From Halosolutus gelatinilyticus (GTDB lineage: Archaea; Halobacteriota; Halobacteria; Halobacteriales; Natrialbaceae): a stretch of DNA of 64,000 bases. This document shows, one piece after another, positions 34,135-43,817 of the stretch. Positions within the stretch are counted from its first letter, which is position 1, and every line of letters starts with the position of its first letter. Location: the NCBI RefSeq assembly GCF_023028105.1, contig NZ_CP095491.1, positions 62,001-126,000 of the forward strand, written 5' to 3'. The notes under the pieces were generated by a model. That model made no database searches and was not told where the DNA came from. It saw only the letters and a program-made list of their open reading frames with translations. The position numbers and the translations under genes were made by a program.

Positions 34135-34610
34135 TAGTTCTCACCCTCCTCGTCCTCGGGCTCTTCCACGACGATCTCGACGTCGACCTGCGGCGTGTTC
34201 CAGGCGGACGCCCGGCCCATCGCGCGCGGTTTGCGGCCGACGGACTCGCCGACCTTGTGGGCGGCGACGTGGGCGATCTCCATCGACGCGCCGTCGAAGC
34301 CCTGGTGGTCGGCGTTTCCCTCGACGTTCTCGAGGAGATCGAGGAACGCCTCCGAGACCTTCTCGGGGTACTTGCCGGCGTCCCAACCTTCGACGTCGGA
34401 GCGGTGTCCGGCGCCGGTGTTATGGGACTTGAACGGGACCGACTGCTTCTCGTCGATCACGTCCTGCAGGTACGCCTGAGCGTTCGCGACGGTTCGACCC
34501 TTGATCTCGCGGGCGACCTCCTTGCTGTGCTTGTGGCTCATGTGACGCTCCCGGAGCATCGCTTTCGCGGTGGTGTCCGGATCCGCGTCGACTGAGTAGT
34601 TGATTCCCAT
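34134..34610 (-). CDS. rpl22: Ribosomal protein uL22
   Basis: A 158-residue protein whose beta-hairpin lines the exit tunnel. [20 protein letters not shown] is the archaeal start and [21 protein letters not shown] the hairpin region. The tail is acidic. It shares a base with rps3. Confidence 0.96.
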   Translation of the reverse strand: MGINYSVDADPDTTAKAMLRERHMSHKHSKEVAREIKGRTVANAQAYLQDVIDEKQSVPFKSHNTGAGHRSDVEGWDAGKYPEKVSEAFLDLLENVEGNADHQGFDGASMEIAHVAAHKVGESVGRKPRAMGRASAWNTPQVDVEIVVEEPEDEEGEN

Positions 34611-34617
34611 ACGATGA

Positions 34618-35043
34618 TCACTTCAGTGGGACGAACTTCGAGGATCGAGTCGCGCCGATGCCGGCCTGTCCGTGTTCGACGGACGTCCGGGTCAGCTGGA
34701 ACTCGCCGAGATAGTGTCCGATCATCTCGGGTTCGACGCGGACGCGCTCGAACGCCTGGCCGGTGTAGACCTCGAAGGTCAGGCCGACGAACTCCGGCAG
34801 CACCGGCATGTCGCGCAGGTGCGTCCGGATCGGCGCATTCGCAGTCTCTTCCTCGTCCTTCTCGCGGGCCTCCTCGAGCAGCTTTCGCTTCTCGACGGAG
34901 AGACCGCGTTCGATACTTCGCCGCTTGCGAGCGGGCAGCAGTTCCGCGACTTCCTCGAGCTCCATGTCCTGCAGCTCGTCGAGCGTGTAGCCGCGGTAGG
35001 TGAACTCCTCACCTTCGCGGCCGGTTCTGTACTCCTGGCTCAT
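34618..35043 (-). CDS. rps19: Ribosomal protein uS19
   Basis: A 141-residue head protein of the small subunit. [20 protein letters not shown] and [13 protein letters not shown] are family blocks; the N-terminal 40 residues ([19 protein letters not shown]) are the archaeal extension. The start overlaps the rpl2 stop by four bases. Confidence 0.96.
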   Translation of the reverse strand: MSQEYRTGREGEEFTYRGYTLDELQDMELEEVAELLPARKRRSIERGLSVEKRKLLEEAREKDEEETANAPIRTHLRDMPVLPEFVGLTFEVYTGQAFERVRVEPEMIGHYLGEFQLTRTSVEHGQAGIGATRSSKFVPLK

Positions 35044-35762
35044 TTGTTTCCACCTCGCCCGGTACGGCGCGAGGAGATGTCACCCACCTTCCGTCCCGGC
35101 GGAGCGTTCCGCGAGACGGACTTGGGCTTGCCGGGGTGCTGACGACCGCCGCCACCGAACGGGTGGTCGACGGCGTTCATCGCGACACCGCGGACGCGGG
35201 GCCACTTCGAGCCCCGGGCTTTCATCTTGTGGTACTTCTTCCCCGCCTTGACGATCGGCTTCTCCGTGCGACCGCCGCCGGCGACGACGCCGATGGTGGC
35301 GCGACACTGCGGATCGAGGCGCTTGACCTCGCCGCTTGGAAGCTGGACGACCGCGGCGTTTCGATCGTGGGTGATCAGGTCCGCGTTGACGCCCGAGGCG
35401 CGGGCGAACTTGCCGCCGTCGCCCGGGTTCGCCTCGACGTTACAGACCGGAACGCCCTCCGGAATCTCCGCGAGCGGAAGGGTGTTGCCGGGCTTGATCT
35501 CCGCCGAGACGCCGACCTGAATCTCCTCGCCGACCGTGATGCCCTCGGGCGCGAGGACGAGTCGCTGCTCGCCGTCCTCGAACTCGATGGCGGCGACGGG
35601 CGCCGATCGAGCCGGGTCGTGTTCGATGTCCACGACCGTGCCGCGAACGACGTCGCCGTCCTCGGCCTTCTTGTGGTCGAGTTTCGCCTTGTAGCGGTGC
35701 GACGGGGCGCGGAACGTCGGCGTACCGCGTCCGCGCCGTTGTCCGAGAATGCGTCGTCCCAT
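35040..35762 (-). CDS. rpl2: Ribosomal protein uL2
   Basis: A 240-residue protein needed for subunit joining and peptidyl transfer. The C-terminal block [21 protein letters not shown] carries the conserved histidine region at the active-site end; [20 protein letters not shown] is the archaeal start. It is three bases after rpl23. Confidence 0.97.
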   Translation of the reverse strand: MGRRILGQRRGRGTPTFRAPSHRYKAKLDHKKAEDGDVVRGTVVDIEHDPARSAPVAAIEFEDGEQRLVLAPEGITVGEEIQVGVSAEIKPGNTLPLAEIPEGVPVCNVEANPGDGGKFARASGVNADLITHDRNAAVVQLPSGEVKRLDPQCRATIGVVAGGGRTEKPIVKAGKKYHKMKARGSKWPRVRGVAMNAVDHPFGGGGRQHPGKPKSVSRNAPPGRKVGDISSRRTGRGGNK

Positions 35763-35764
35763 CC

Positions 35765-36019
35765 TCAGAACACCCCGATTCGCGAGGCGACTTCCTGTGC
35801 GTCGTCGTCCTCGGAGAGTTTGACGGTTGCTTTCTTCTTCCCCTTCATCGTGATCTGGGTGTTGATAGTGTCGACCGAGATGTCGAAGCGCTCCTCGACT
35901 TCGTCCCGAATCTCGGGCTTGGTGGCGTCGGCGTTGACGATGAACTGGAGCTTGTTCTCGAAGTCCATGTCGTTCATCGCCTTCTCCGTGACCAGCGGGT
36001 GTTCGATGATGCCGGTCAT
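35765..36019 (-). CDS. rpl23: Ribosomal protein uL23
   Basis: An 84-residue exit-tunnel protein and binding site for SRP. It starts [15 protein letters not shown] and has [21 protein letters not shown] and [18 protein letters not shown]. The ATG at 36019 is clear although the frame stays open a long way upstream as a shadow of rpl4 and rpl3. It overlaps rpl4 by four bases. Confidence 0.97.
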   Translation of the reverse strand: MTGIIEHPLVTEKAMNDMDFENKLQFIVNADATKPEIRDEVEERFDISVDTINTQITMKGKKKATVKLSEDDDAQEVASRIGVF

Positions 36020-36768
36020 CGGTCGGCCACCTCCTCGAGCGCGCTCTCGGTCCAGACGGTCAGGCGACCGGGCTGGGCGCCCGGCGCGAGGTCCTCCGCG
36101 TTGACCTCCGCGGCCGTCGCAACGTCCGCGCCGGCGAGGTTCCGGGCCGCGCGTGACGGGCCGGTCTCGCTCGACGTGACGAAGAGGACCGACTTGGGCT
36201 GTTTGTACTTGCGTCCGCGGGTCTTGCCGCGACCCGATCGGATGCTGCGGCCCTCGTCGGCGCGTTCGACGTCCGCGTCGAGGCCGGCGGCCTCGAGGAA
36301 CTCGACGACTTCCTTCGTCTTCTCCAGACTCTCGAAATCGTCGCTGACGACCAGCGGCAACTCCGTGTCGTCGTCGAACTTGTGACCGCGCTCGGCGACG
36401 AGGTCGGCGTCGGTCGTCGCGGCGATCGCGCTGCGGACGGCCAACTTCTTCTCTTTCGTGTTGATCGATTCGGTCCAGTCCTTCTCGGCTTTCGGCGGGT
36501 GGGCCTTGCGCCCCTTGATAGTCTGGGGGACGCGGCGACCGCGTCCGTCCTGTCGGGGGACGTGGGCCATGCCCCGGCCGCTGCCGAACGACTCGGCCGG
36601 CGTTCGCATGCCGGCGAACTCGTCGGCGCCGTAGTCCTGTTTCCGGTTTGCCTGCGCGGCTCGAACGGCGCGGGCGATCAGGTCCGGGCGGTAGGTGGTC
36701 TCGAAGACCGCCGGGAGCTCGATCTGCCCCGCGTCCGAACCGTCCAGGTCTCGTACTGTTGCGTCCAT
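36016..36768 (-). CDS. rpl4: Ribosomal protein uL4
   Basis: A 250-residue protein whose long loop reaches the tunnel constriction. The loop region with [20 protein letters not shown] and the C-terminal alpha/beta domain ending [19 protein letters not shown] are typical of archaeal L4. It lies three bases after rpl3. Confidence 0.97.
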   Translation of the reverse strand: MDATVRDLDGSDAGQIELPAVFETTYRPDLIARAVRAAQANRKQDYGADEFAGMRTPAESFGSGRGMAHVPRQDGRGRRVPQTIKGRKAHPPKAEKDWTESINTKEKKLAVRSAIAATTDADLVAERGHKFDDDTELPLVVSDDFESLEKTKEVVEFLEAAGLDADVERADEGRSIRSGRGKTRGRKYKQPKSVLFVTSSETGPSRAARNLAGADVATAAEVNAEDLAPGAQPGRLTVWTESALEEVADR

Positions 36769-36771
36769 GTG

Positions 36772-37791
36772 TTATCCCTGGTTGGATGCGGTGGAGACGT
36801 AGCGCACCTCGGGATCGAGGCGCGGCTGTCCTCCGGGTCGGATCGCCGGGCGGAAGCGCACGAGGCGCTTGTTCGGCCCGGGGAGCGAGCCCTTGATTAG
36901 CGCGTGCGGTCCGTCGACTTCGCCGTAGTTGACGAAGCCGCCGTCGACCGTCGCGTCGTCGCCGTCGCCGATGTCGACGAGGCGCTTGTTCAGTTCCGTC
37001 CGCTGGTGGTAGCCGGTCTGACCCTGCTGGGGGACCGTCGACCGGACGCGGGACGGATTCCAGGGACCGAGGTTCCCGATGCGGCGGCGCCATCCCTGCC
37101 GGGCGTGTTTGCCCTTGCGCTTCTGGACGCCCCACCGCTTGACGGGGCCCTGGGTCCCTTTCCCTTTCGTGACGCCGCTGGCGTCGACGTACTCGCCGGC
37201 GCGGAACACGTCGTTCATGACGTGTTCGCCGCCCTCGGCGAGCAGCTCGAGGGCGAAGTCGACGCGCTCCTCGACGGAGCCGCCGCCGACGCGCGTCTCC
37301 ATCACGTCCGGTTTCTTCTTCGGCACCGAGGGGACCTCGGCGGGAACCGTGTGCGTGATGACGCGCACGTCGTCGACGCGTCCCTCTTCTACGAGGCCGC
37401 GGAGTTCGTCTTCGGCGGCGTCGGCGTCGTAGTCGTCACCGGGCAGGTCGAGGACGCGATCGAGTTCGGGAACGAACTCGTCGGTCCAGACCTCGGTGAT
37501 CGGCTTCTTTCCGTACGGCGTGTCTTCGTACGCTCGCAGCGCAACCGCGCGCATCGGCGGCGTCTCCACGATCGTCACGGGAACGGTCTGTTCCATCCCC
37601 TCGGTCGGCGAGTTCGCTTGATCGTCGACCATAACGACGTGGGTCATGCCGGCCTTGTAGCCCGCGAAACCCTGGAGCGTCGGCTGTCCGTCGTCGTCCG
37701 GCCACGAGTTAAAGCGCGGGACCTCGCTGGTCGCACGCTTGCGTGGGCCGAACCCGAGTGAGCCTTTGCGTGGTGTGTTTTTTTGTGGCAT
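36772..37791 (-). CDS. rpl3: Ribosomal protein uL3
   Basis: A 339-residue protein near the peptidyl transferase centre. It has the archaeal start PRKGSLGFGPRKRATSEVPR, the W-finger region around GTQGPVKRWGVQKRKGKHAR, and a C-terminus with GSLPGPNKRLVRFRPAI. Length equals that of haloarchaeal L3. It starts four bases after the SPOUT gene. Confidence 0.97.
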   Translation of the reverse strand: MPQKNTPRKGSLGFGPRKRATSEVPRFNSWPDDDGQPTLQGFAGYKAGMTHVVMVDDQANSPTEGMEQTVPVTIVETPPMRAVALRAYEDTPYGKKPITEVWTDEFVPELDRVLDLPGDDYDADAAEDELRGLVEEGRVDDVRVITHTVPAEVPSVPKKKPDVMETRVGGGSVEERVDFALELLAEGGEHVMNDVFRAGEYVDASGVTKGKGTQGPVKRWGVQKRKGKHARQGWRRRIGNLGPWNPSRVRSTVPQQGQTGYHQRTELNKRLVDIGDGDDATVDGGFVNYGEVDGPHALIKGSLPGPNKRLVRFRPAIRPGGQPRLDPEVRYVSTASNQG

Positions 37792-37795
37792 TCTA

Positions 37796-38677
37796 TCACG
37801 CTCTCAGTGAGAGGGTTGCGAGGGTGGCGAACAGCGCTTCTTCCGTTCGCACGACCTCGCTACCCTGATTCGGAACCGTGTTCAGCCAGAGGTCGAACCC
37901 CGGATCGGCAGTGGGTTCGACTCCGTCATCGGTCCCCGCCTCGCCGTCCCGATCGGACGACGGTTCGACGGCCGATGCCTCGATGTCGAGGATGTCCGGC
38001 AGCCCTCTCTCGGGCGAGCCGAAGGCGACGGTCATTCCGTCCCGTTCGACCCGTCCGGCCAGCGTCTCGAGTCGCCCGACGGTGAGTTCCTCACCGTAGC
38101 GGGACGACGCGATACGGACGCCGGCGTCCTCACGGCCGAGTGCTGCCCGTAGGTCCGTCTGCTCGACGGAAAGCCCCGGAAGGGGCTCGTCGACGAGCTT
38201 CGCCCGGACCGGTCGTCGCGAAGAGATCCTGACGGTCACGCGCTCCCCCTCCTCGACCGCCATTTTCGGCGGTACGTTGAGGGAGATCGGGTGTTGCAAG
38301 CCGCAATTGACCCGGACGCGCCCTTCAGGTCCGACCTCGGTCACGATCCCTTGTCTTGACGACCCCGAACCGTTCGATTCGGAGCCGGTCTGTGACGCCG
38401 CGCGGAGCGGCGGCAGGATGCCCGCGTACTCCAGTTCGTCGCGCATCCCCCACACCTCGTTTCGGAGGTACGGCGGCGTTGCGGCGTACCGCAACACGGT
38501 GCTTACGAACCCGCCGTCGTATCGCCCAGTCTCGCCCTCCCGATCGGGGAAGACGATCAGGCGATCGGCCCGGAAGATCGTCGCCGCGCGGGCGACGTAG
38601 CCGAGTTTGCGAGTGGCCTCGCGTTTGTCCTCGGCTTCCCGGGTGAGCGACGACGGCACGAGTACGCTGACGGTCAT
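37796..38677 (-). CDS. SPOUT-class RNA methyltransferase (uridine-N3 type, putative)
   Basis: A 293-residue protein of the archaeal/eukaryotic family (SPOUT1-like) regularly found ahead of rpl3. The first half has VPSSLTREAEDKREATRKLG and a segment naming strands of the trefoil knot; an OB-fold-like insert follows near GPEGRVRVNCGLQHPISL; the C-terminal half carries TVAFGSPERGLPDIL, the SAM-binding knot. Acid residues near 235-260 form an extra loop. It heads the ribosomal operon and probably modifies 23S rRNA. Confidence 0.85.
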   Translation of the reverse strand: MTVSVLVPSSLTREAEDKREATRKLGYVARAATIFRADRLIVFPDREGETGRYDGGFVSTVLRYAATPPYLRNEVWGMRDELEYAGILPPLRAASQTGSESNGSGSSRQGIVTEVGPEGRVRVNCGLQHPISLNVPPKMAVEEGERVTVRISSRRPVRAKLVDEPLPGLSVEQTDLRAALGREDAGVRIASSRYGEELTVGRLETLAGRVERDGMTVAFGSPERGLPDILDIEASAVEPSSDRDGEAGTDDGVEPTADPGFDLWLNTVPNQGSEVVRTEEALFATLATLSLRA

Positions 38678-38734
38678 GCCGTGACGCTTCGGCGCCGCGT
38701 CACTAGACTGTAGCGATGTCTTGCGGACAGCGTC

Positions 38735-38741
38735 TTAAAAG
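38735..38741 (-). promoter_or_regulatory. Probable promoter of the S10/spc operon
   Basis: CTTTTAAG on the minus strand is a strong haloarchaeal TATA match about 58 bases before the SPOUT start, giving a leader of roughly 30 bases. It drives a run of 25 genes down to secY. The rest of the 361-base gap (38678-39038) holds no gene; it also contains a TATA-like CTTATACA at 38992-38999 for the plus-strand tRNA-Gly. Confidence 0.55.
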
Positions 38742-39038
38742 GGTAGCGGAATCAATTCCGGTTGTGAACCCCTGACGGATGAGAATTCGACGCATACAGG
38801 GCGAAACGAACGAAGGTCGTTCGAAGCGACGGGTTATCACGATTCACGTGCCGGCCTAGCGCGCACGCACGTAAGAAATAAAATTGATCGTTACGACGAG
38901 TCGATCGGACTCGGAACGGAGCCGAAACCCGGACGCCCTCGGGGGAGATGTGGTACGGCGCCCACCCCCACGCCCGCTACGATTCGCAACTCTTATACAT
39001 CCACCCCGAGATAGATGAAAATGCAACAAGGCAGCAGG

Positions 39039-39109
39039 GCGCTGGTAGTGTAGTGGTATCACGTGACCTTGCCATGGTCACAACCTGGGTTCAAATCCCA
39101 GCCAGCGCA
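39039..39109 (+). tRNA. tRNA-Gly (anticodon GCC)
   Basis: A 71-base cloverleaf: acceptor GCGCTGG pairs with CCAGCGC, discriminator A; D loop AGTGGTA; anticodon loop TTGCCAT; T arm CTGGG-TTCAAAT-CCCAG. CCA is not encoded. A T5 run follows directly and is a likely terminator. Confidence 0.96.
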
Positions 39110-39167
39110 TTTTTCGAACCTCATCCCCACGAGCGTTGCGCAGCAATGTGAGTAATCGTGTTCGGTA

Positions 39168-40211
39168 TCACTCGTTGCTCTCGACGCCGGTAACTTCGAC
39201 CCGAACGCCGCCGGCGTCACTGTCCGCAATCGCTACGCTCCAGCCGTGACTCACCGCGATCCCCTCGACGATCGCCAGTCCGAACCCGGTCCCCTCGTGA
39301 GACGTCGAGTAGCCGCCCTCGAAGACCTGCTCGTGCTCCGCTTCGGGAATGCCGCGGCCGTCGTCCTCGACGTAGAAGCCGGTTGCGTCGTCGAGGTCGC
39401 CGATCCGTACCGTCACGTCCACACCCCCGTGTTCGACCGCGTTTCGAATGAGGTTCTCGAGGAGCTGTTGGAGCCGATTGCGGTCGGCTCGGATAACGGC
39501 GTCCGTCTCGACACGAAGCGAGGCGGCGGCCGTATCGACCGTTTCCCAGGCCTGTGCGGCGGTCTCGGCGAGCGAGACGTCCGCGAGCGTAATGCAGTCC
39601 GCCCCTTCTCGTGCCAGCGTCAGGAGATCCTCTATCAGCGCCTCCATTCGATCGTGGGCCTGAGCGACGTGTTCGAAGTGCTCGCTCTCGCAGTCCATCT
39701 GAGCGAGTTCGAGATACCCCTTCGCGACGGTGAGCGGATTGCGAAGGTCGTGGCTGAGAACGCTGGCAAACTCCTCCAGGCGCTCCGTCTTTTCCTGGAG
39801 TTCCAGCTCCTGTCGTTTCTTCTCGGTGACATCTCGCGCGACGCCGACCGATCGAACCGGCGCGCCATCGTCGGCCTCCTCGACGCGCCCTCTGGCTTCG
39901 ATCCAGCGGATTTCTCCGTATTTGCGGATACGAAATTCGGCCGTGGTCGAGCCGAACTCGGATCCCATCGACTCGAACACCGCTTCCACTCGCTCTTCGT
40001 CGTCGGGATGTACGATATCGAGAAATTCGTCGGTCGTTTCGACGACTCGACCGTAGATTCCCAGCGCTGAGGGATAAAACGTCACGGTATTCGTCCGGTG
40101 ATCCCAGTCCCAGATCACCGCGTCCGTGACTTCGAGCGCGTACTCCATGCGGTACCACGTCTCCCGAAGGAGATCGATGGTGTCCACTTGATCGATATCG
40201 TCAGAAAACAT
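39168..40211 (-). CDS. PAS-domain sensor histidine kinase
   Basis: A 347-residue cytoplasmic kinase. A PAS domain covers about 15-130, including a PAC end with VGVARDVTEKK. The dimerisation/phosphoacceptor helix has His154 in VLSHDLRNPL. The ATP domain shows the N box NLIRNAVEH (253-261), G1 DDGRGIP (283-289) and G2 GTGFGL (307-312). All catalytic blocks are intact. No response regulator is adjacent, as usual in haloarchaea; the divergent HalOD1 gene is the nearest partner. Confidence 0.93.
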   Translation of the reverse strand: MFSDDIDQVDTIDLLRETWYRMEYALEVTDAVIWDWDHRTNTVTFYPSALGIYGRVVETTDEFLDIVHPDDEERVEAVFESMGSEFGSTTAEFRIRKYGEIRWIEARGRVEEADDGAPVRSVGVARDVTEKKRQELELQEKTERLEEFASVLSHDLRNPLTVAKGYLELAQMDCESEHFEHVAQAHDRMEALIEDLLTLAREGADCITLADVSLAETAAQAWETVDTAAASLRVETDAVIRADRNRLQQLLENLIRNAVEHGGVDVTVRIGDLDDATGFYVEDDGRGIPEAEHEQVFEGGYSTSHEGTGFGLAIVEGIAVSHGWSVAIADSDAGGVRVEVTGVESNE

Positions 40212-40491
40212 CGTTCCCCCGCAGCCCCACTAGGGCCGAGATATCGAACGTCACCTCCACGTGTCTTTCCGAAGCTCGAGACGATCGGAGCCTCATATGC
40301 GACCATTACGCACAGTATGGGTTTAATGGTGCCGCGTACTCGATGTCGGGGTGACTGTCCGGTCGTCTTCCGTGTTCGGACTATCGACCGGCGATTCGGC
40401 GCGCAGATCGACAATCGATACCGTTCGATATCCCCGACACTCAAACGAGAGATTTTATCACACGTGGCAACTTATTGTTGGGACGATTAGC

Positions 40492-40498
40492 TTTTATA
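40492..40498 (+). promoter_or_regulatory. TATA box of the HalOD1 gene
   Basis: TTTTATA lies about 53 bases before the ATG at 40548. The expected start of transcription near 40520 falls on an ATG-GAC-GAT-TGA mini-frame (40519-40530) that would be read before the main gene. The rest of the 336-base gap (40212-40547) shows no gene and must hold the kinase promoter too. Confidence 0.4.
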
Positions 40499-40547
40499 CC
40501 GTAGCTAGCTACTATTCAATGGACGATTGAACGACCGAGTGCCGCCC

Positions 40548-40886
40548 ATGCAACCGAAAACAACACCCCCAGACGAGACGAACGAATTTCGGTACGACCA
40601 GGCCAACGATCGGTACGTCTTCCACTACGACAACGACGGCAGTGCGACGATCACTGCGACGATCGTTCACGCGCTCGCGTCCATCGTAGACACAGACGTC
40701 TCGCAGGGAGAGTTCTCGCTCTACGACAGCGTCGACCCGGACGCTCTCGAGCGGATCTTTAGCAAGAAAATGGACGGATCCGAGCGGACCGGCGGTCACG
40801 TCGCGTTCACCGCGCTCGATCACGAGGTGTACGTGTACGCGAACGGTGACGTGATCATCTACCCGCCGGCCGCGTCCCCGCAGTAA
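40548..40886 (+). CDS. HalOD1 output-domain protein
   Basis: A 112-residue protein of the haloarchaeal HalOD1 family, found alone or behind response-regulator domains. Visible are DRYVFHYDNDGSATITATIVHALASI, the strand-helix part, and a C-terminal EVYVYANGDVIIYP hairpin. It is predicted to be an output module in signalling. It diverges from the PAS kinase gene, so they could act in one pathway, but this is only proximity. The ATG at 40548 is preferred over a TTG at 40527. Confidence 0.85.
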   Translation: MQPKTTPPDETNEFRYDQANDRYVFHYDNDGSATITATIVHALASIVDTDVSQGEFSLYDSVDPDALERIFSKKMDGSERTGGHVAFTALDHEVYVYANGDVIIYPPAASPQ

Positions 40887-41215
40887 CTCCGCACCCGGCC
40901 GCTGCTGAGTTTCCGGTCCGATCGCGGTGGCGTCCGCGCTTCGGCGGCCTCCAACTCGTTTTAAACACAGATACCGTTGAATACAATTTGCGATCTCTAA
41001 CGTGGTTGCGACGGGTATCGTCGGCGGAACGGCGCTCGCGACGGCCGGCCGGAACTGTTACGGTCCACTTCACTTACTACGAGACCGAGGGCGGCCGTAT
41101 GCACGAGGTCGCCCGCCAGCCGGCAGCGACCGTCGGGCCTTCGACTCGTCCACCGCCATCTCGTCGCCGCCGACAGGGTGCGGATTTAGGTCCCCTGCGA
41201 TCGTCACGGTCGGAC
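40887..41215. other. Intergenic region, no clear gene
   Basis: 329 bases. A TATA-like TTTTAAAC at about 40960 stands near a GTG-initiated frame (from 40998) without protein-like character. A second TATA-like ATTTAGG at about 41184-41190 fits the gene at 41216. Confidence 0.35.
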
Positions 41216-41530
41216 ATGACGGTCATTGCACTGTTGAGCGTGGCACCGGTGATCGAAGGCAGCATGGCGGGCGAGGTCGCCAAGGCTGTCGCGGCGCTCG
41301 ACGAGTACGACGTCGAGTACGAGACGAACCCGATGGGAACCGTGATCGAGGCCGAGAGTACGGACGAACTGTTCGCGGCCGCGCAGGCCGCCCACGACGC
41401 GGTCGACGGCGACCGGGTGAGCACCGTCCTCAAGATCGACGACAAGCGGACGCGGGAGACTTCCGCCCGGGAGAAGGTCGACGCCGTCGCCGAGGAACTC
41501 GGTCGGCAGCCGACGAGTCGACCCGAGTGA
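41216..41530 (+). CDS. MTH1187-family thiamine-binding protein
   Basis: A 104-residue ferredoxin-like protein, MTH1187/YkoF-like family (formerly DUF77). It has MTVIALLSVAPVIEGSMAGE, then YETNPMGTVIEAES and a helix with LFAAAQAAHDAV. Members bind thiamine or its fragments as dimers or tetramers. The ATG at 41216 has a TATA-like box about 27 bases upstream; the longer frame from 40988 is Arg/Ser-rich and rejected. Confidence 0.88.
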   Translation: MTVIALLSVAPVIEGSMAGEVAKAVAALDEYDVEYETNPMGTVIEAESTDELFAAAQAAHDAVDGDRVSTVLKIDDKRTRETSAREKVDAVAEELGRQPTSRPE

Positions 41531-41610
41531 GGTCGAACGGCGGCCGACCGCGAAAACCGAACGGCGTATCGGAGCGGAACGCTCAATTCGGCCCGGCGAG
41601 TAGCCCGCCC

Positions 41611-41817
41611 ATGGAACAGACGACCCTCGAGGTCGCCGGGATGGCCTGCGACGGCTGCGAACGGAACGTCACCGAGACGCTCGAAACCCTCGCCGGGATC
41701 TCGTCAGCGACGGCGAATCACGAAGCCGACGAGGTGCGCGTCGAACACGACGAGTCGATCGACGTCGGGACGATCGAGAGCGCGATCGAAGACGCGGGGT
41801 ACGAGGTCACACCGTAG
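41611..41817 (+). CDS. Heavy-metal-associated (CopZ-like) metallochaperone
   Basis: A 68-residue HMA domain. The metal site GMACDGC holds Met11, Cys13 and Cys16; the fold continues with VTETLETLAGISSATA and ends DAGYEV. It binds Cu(I) or a similar ion and usually hands it to a P1B ATPase, none of which is in this window. The oxidase at 12-18 kb is a copper user in the same genome. Confidence 0.93.
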   Translation: MEQTTLEVAGMACDGCERNVTETLETLAGISSATANHEADEVRVEHDESIDVGTIESAIEDAGYEVTP

Positions 41818-41907
41818 CGATTCCCGGTCTCGATCGCGCGCCCCGTCGTCGCGGACTCCCACGGCGGATCTGACAAACTGTTTTACCGCGGAGACAGAAG
41901 GAGGTGT

Positions 41908-42840
41908 ATGGAGAGTCTCAATCGGATGGCGATCGAGCTGGTCGACGAAGCCCTCGATTACGCCGAGGAGTTGAACGTCGGGGGGTACGACCTCGAAAAC
42001 GACGCGACCGTCCTCGACTTCGGGGTGGAGTTCGACGGCGGCGTCGAGGCGGCGCTCCTGCTCACCGAGATCCAGACGGCCGGGCTGGCGACGCCGAGTT
42101 ACGAGCTCGACGAACTCGACGGCGTTCCGCTCCCGTACGTCGAACTGACCAGCGACCAGCCGGCGCTGTCGCTGCTGTGCTCCCAGAAGGCGGGCTGGGA
42201 GCTCGCGACCGAGGACTTCGAGGGGCTGGGAAGTGGGCCGGCCCGCGCGCTGGTCGCCGAGGAATCGGAGTTCCGGCGGATCGGCTACACCGACGTCTTC
42301 GACCTCACCGCGCTCGCCGTCGAGACGGACGACCTCCCGCCCGAGTCCGCCGCCGAGCAGGTCGCCGAGCTCGCCGAGGTGGGGACGAGCGGCGTCTTCC
42401 TGCTCGCTTACCGGACCGCGAGCCTCGCGGGCTCGATCACGAACGCCGCTCGCGCGGCCGAACTCGCCACGTTCCGGCTGTCCGAACTCGGTTACGACCC
42501 GCTCGATGTCGTTTCCGCGACGGGTCGCGCCCCCGTTCCTCCCGTCGCCGACGACGAGCGGACGGCGATCGCCCGCACGAACGACGCGATCGCCTACGGC
42601 GGGACCGCACACCTGACCGTCCGCGAGGACGCGGAGTTCTTCGACGACGTCCCCTCGACGGTCGCCGACGAACACGGCGAGCCGTTCGCCGACCTCTTCG
42701 CCGATCTCGACTGGGAGTTCGAGGAGGTCCCCGCCGACCTGTTCGCGCCCGCGGAGGTGACGATCGACGTGCTGGGCGGGCCGACGTACGTCCACGGCGA
42801 GACGGACGAGGATCTAGTCGCCGACTCGTTCGGGCTGTGA
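41908..42840 (+). CDS. mch: Methenyltetrahydromethanopterin cyclohydrolase
   Basis: A 310-residue enzyme that opens the methenyl ring of the methanopterin-type C1 carrier. MESLNRMAIELVDEALDYAEEL and IQTAGLATPSYELDEL are family blocks; the active-site area contains ALSLLCSQKAGWEL and ESEFRRIGYTDVFDLT. Haloarchaea lack methanogenesis and use it in C1 metabolism. It is preceded by about 90 bases after the HMA gene on the same strand. Confidence 0.92.
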   Translation: MESLNRMAIELVDEALDYAEELNVGGYDLENDATVLDFGVEFDGGVEAALLLTEIQTAGLATPSYELDELDGVPLPYVELTSDQPALSLLCSQKAGWELATEDFEGLGSGPARALVAEESEFRRIGYTDVFDLTALAVETDDLPPESAAEQVAELAEVGTSGVFLLAYRTASLAGSITNAARAAELATFRLSELGYDPLDVVSATGRAPVPPVADDERTAIARTNDAIAYGGTAHLTVREDAEFFDDVPSTVADEHGEPFADLFADLDWEFEEVPADLFAPAEVTIDVLGGPTYVHGETDEDLVADSFGL

Positions 42841-42963
42841 CGGCCGCCGTCGCGAGCCGAATCGGGGCGGCGATCGACCCGGCGGCGATCCGCGCGGGTC
42901 GGTCACTGGATCGAATCGATCGCGAGCCGACAGGTTTTAGCTCCGCTCCTCGTATCTCGTGAC

Positions 42964-43641
42964 GTGACTGTGGACGTCGACGCGGTCTGTTTCGATTTGG
43001 ACGACACCCTCTGTACGTACACCCAGTCGAGCGCGGACGTTCTCTCGCAAGCGTTCGAGCGCGTCGGCGTCGTGCGCCTGTGGACTGTCGACGACTACCA
43101 CGCGCGATACCGGGACTACCTCGACGAGAGCGCGCACGTCGACGACCTCCGTCGCCGGTGTTTCGCGGATCTGGCCGTCGCCGCCGGCGCAGATCGCGAA
43201 ACGGGGCTGGCCGTCGCCGACGAGTACAGCGCGGTCCGCGACCAGAACGCCGTCGATCTCCTCCCCGGCGCGCGCGAGGTCGTCGAGACCCTCGGCGATC
43301 GGCATCGTCTCGGACTCGTCACTAACGGCGCGCCCGAGATGCAGCGGGAGAAACTCGCCGCGATCGGGCTGAGCGACTCGTTCGACGCGGTGGTCTACGC
43401 GGGGTACGACGCGGCGGCGAAGCCGGCATCCGAACCGTTCGAGGTCGCGCTCGACGCGCTCGGATCGGCGCCCGATCGGGCGGCCCACGTCGGAAACTCG
43501 TTGTCCTCCGACGTGGCCGGTGCGCGGGCTGCAGGGCTACGATCGATCTGGGTTCCGTTCGGTGACGACTGCCCCGAAACGCCGGATCCAGCGCCGGATC
43601 ACACGCTTGGCTCGATCGCCGACCTCGCGACGCCGCCGTAG
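42964..43641 (+). CDS. HAD-superfamily hydrolase
   Basis: A 225-residue phosphatase-type HAD. The nucleophile motif FDLDDTL has Asp11 and Asp13, motif II is LGLVTNG, motif III includes AKPASEPFEVAL, and motif IV HVGNSLSSDV. All four are intact. The substrate is unknown. The start is a GTG. It resembles the protein at 50401, probably a paralogue. Confidence 0.88.
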   Translation: MTVDVDAVCFDLDDTLCTYTQSSADVLSQAFERVGVVRLWTVDDYHARYRDYLDESAHVDDLRRRCFADLAVAAGADRETGLAVADEYSAVRDQNAVDLLPGAREVVETLGDRHRLGLVTNGAPEMQREKLAAIGLSDSFDAVVYAGYDAAAKPASEPFEVALDALGSAPDRAAHVGNSLSSDVAGARAAGLRSIWVPFGDDCPETPDPAPDHTLGSIADLATPP

Positions 43642-43817
43642 TGAGTCCTCCGACAGCCGATCGGCGACTTTCTAGCCGCCGACGAGAGGCGCACGGTGGA
43701 TCGACCGCGCGATCGCCAGCGGTGGACGATATCAACGTAGCAGATTCCTAGCTGGTAAAACGTGGCGGAGGACGGTGGAGACGGAAGGGAAGACGAGTCG
43801 AGGCGGGGAGTGATTCC

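Noticed and set aside
35765-37135. 456-codon frame that would extend rpl23 upstream
   Set aside because: The part above 36019 runs through rpl4 and rpl3 in another frame; the family start of uL23 is at 36019.
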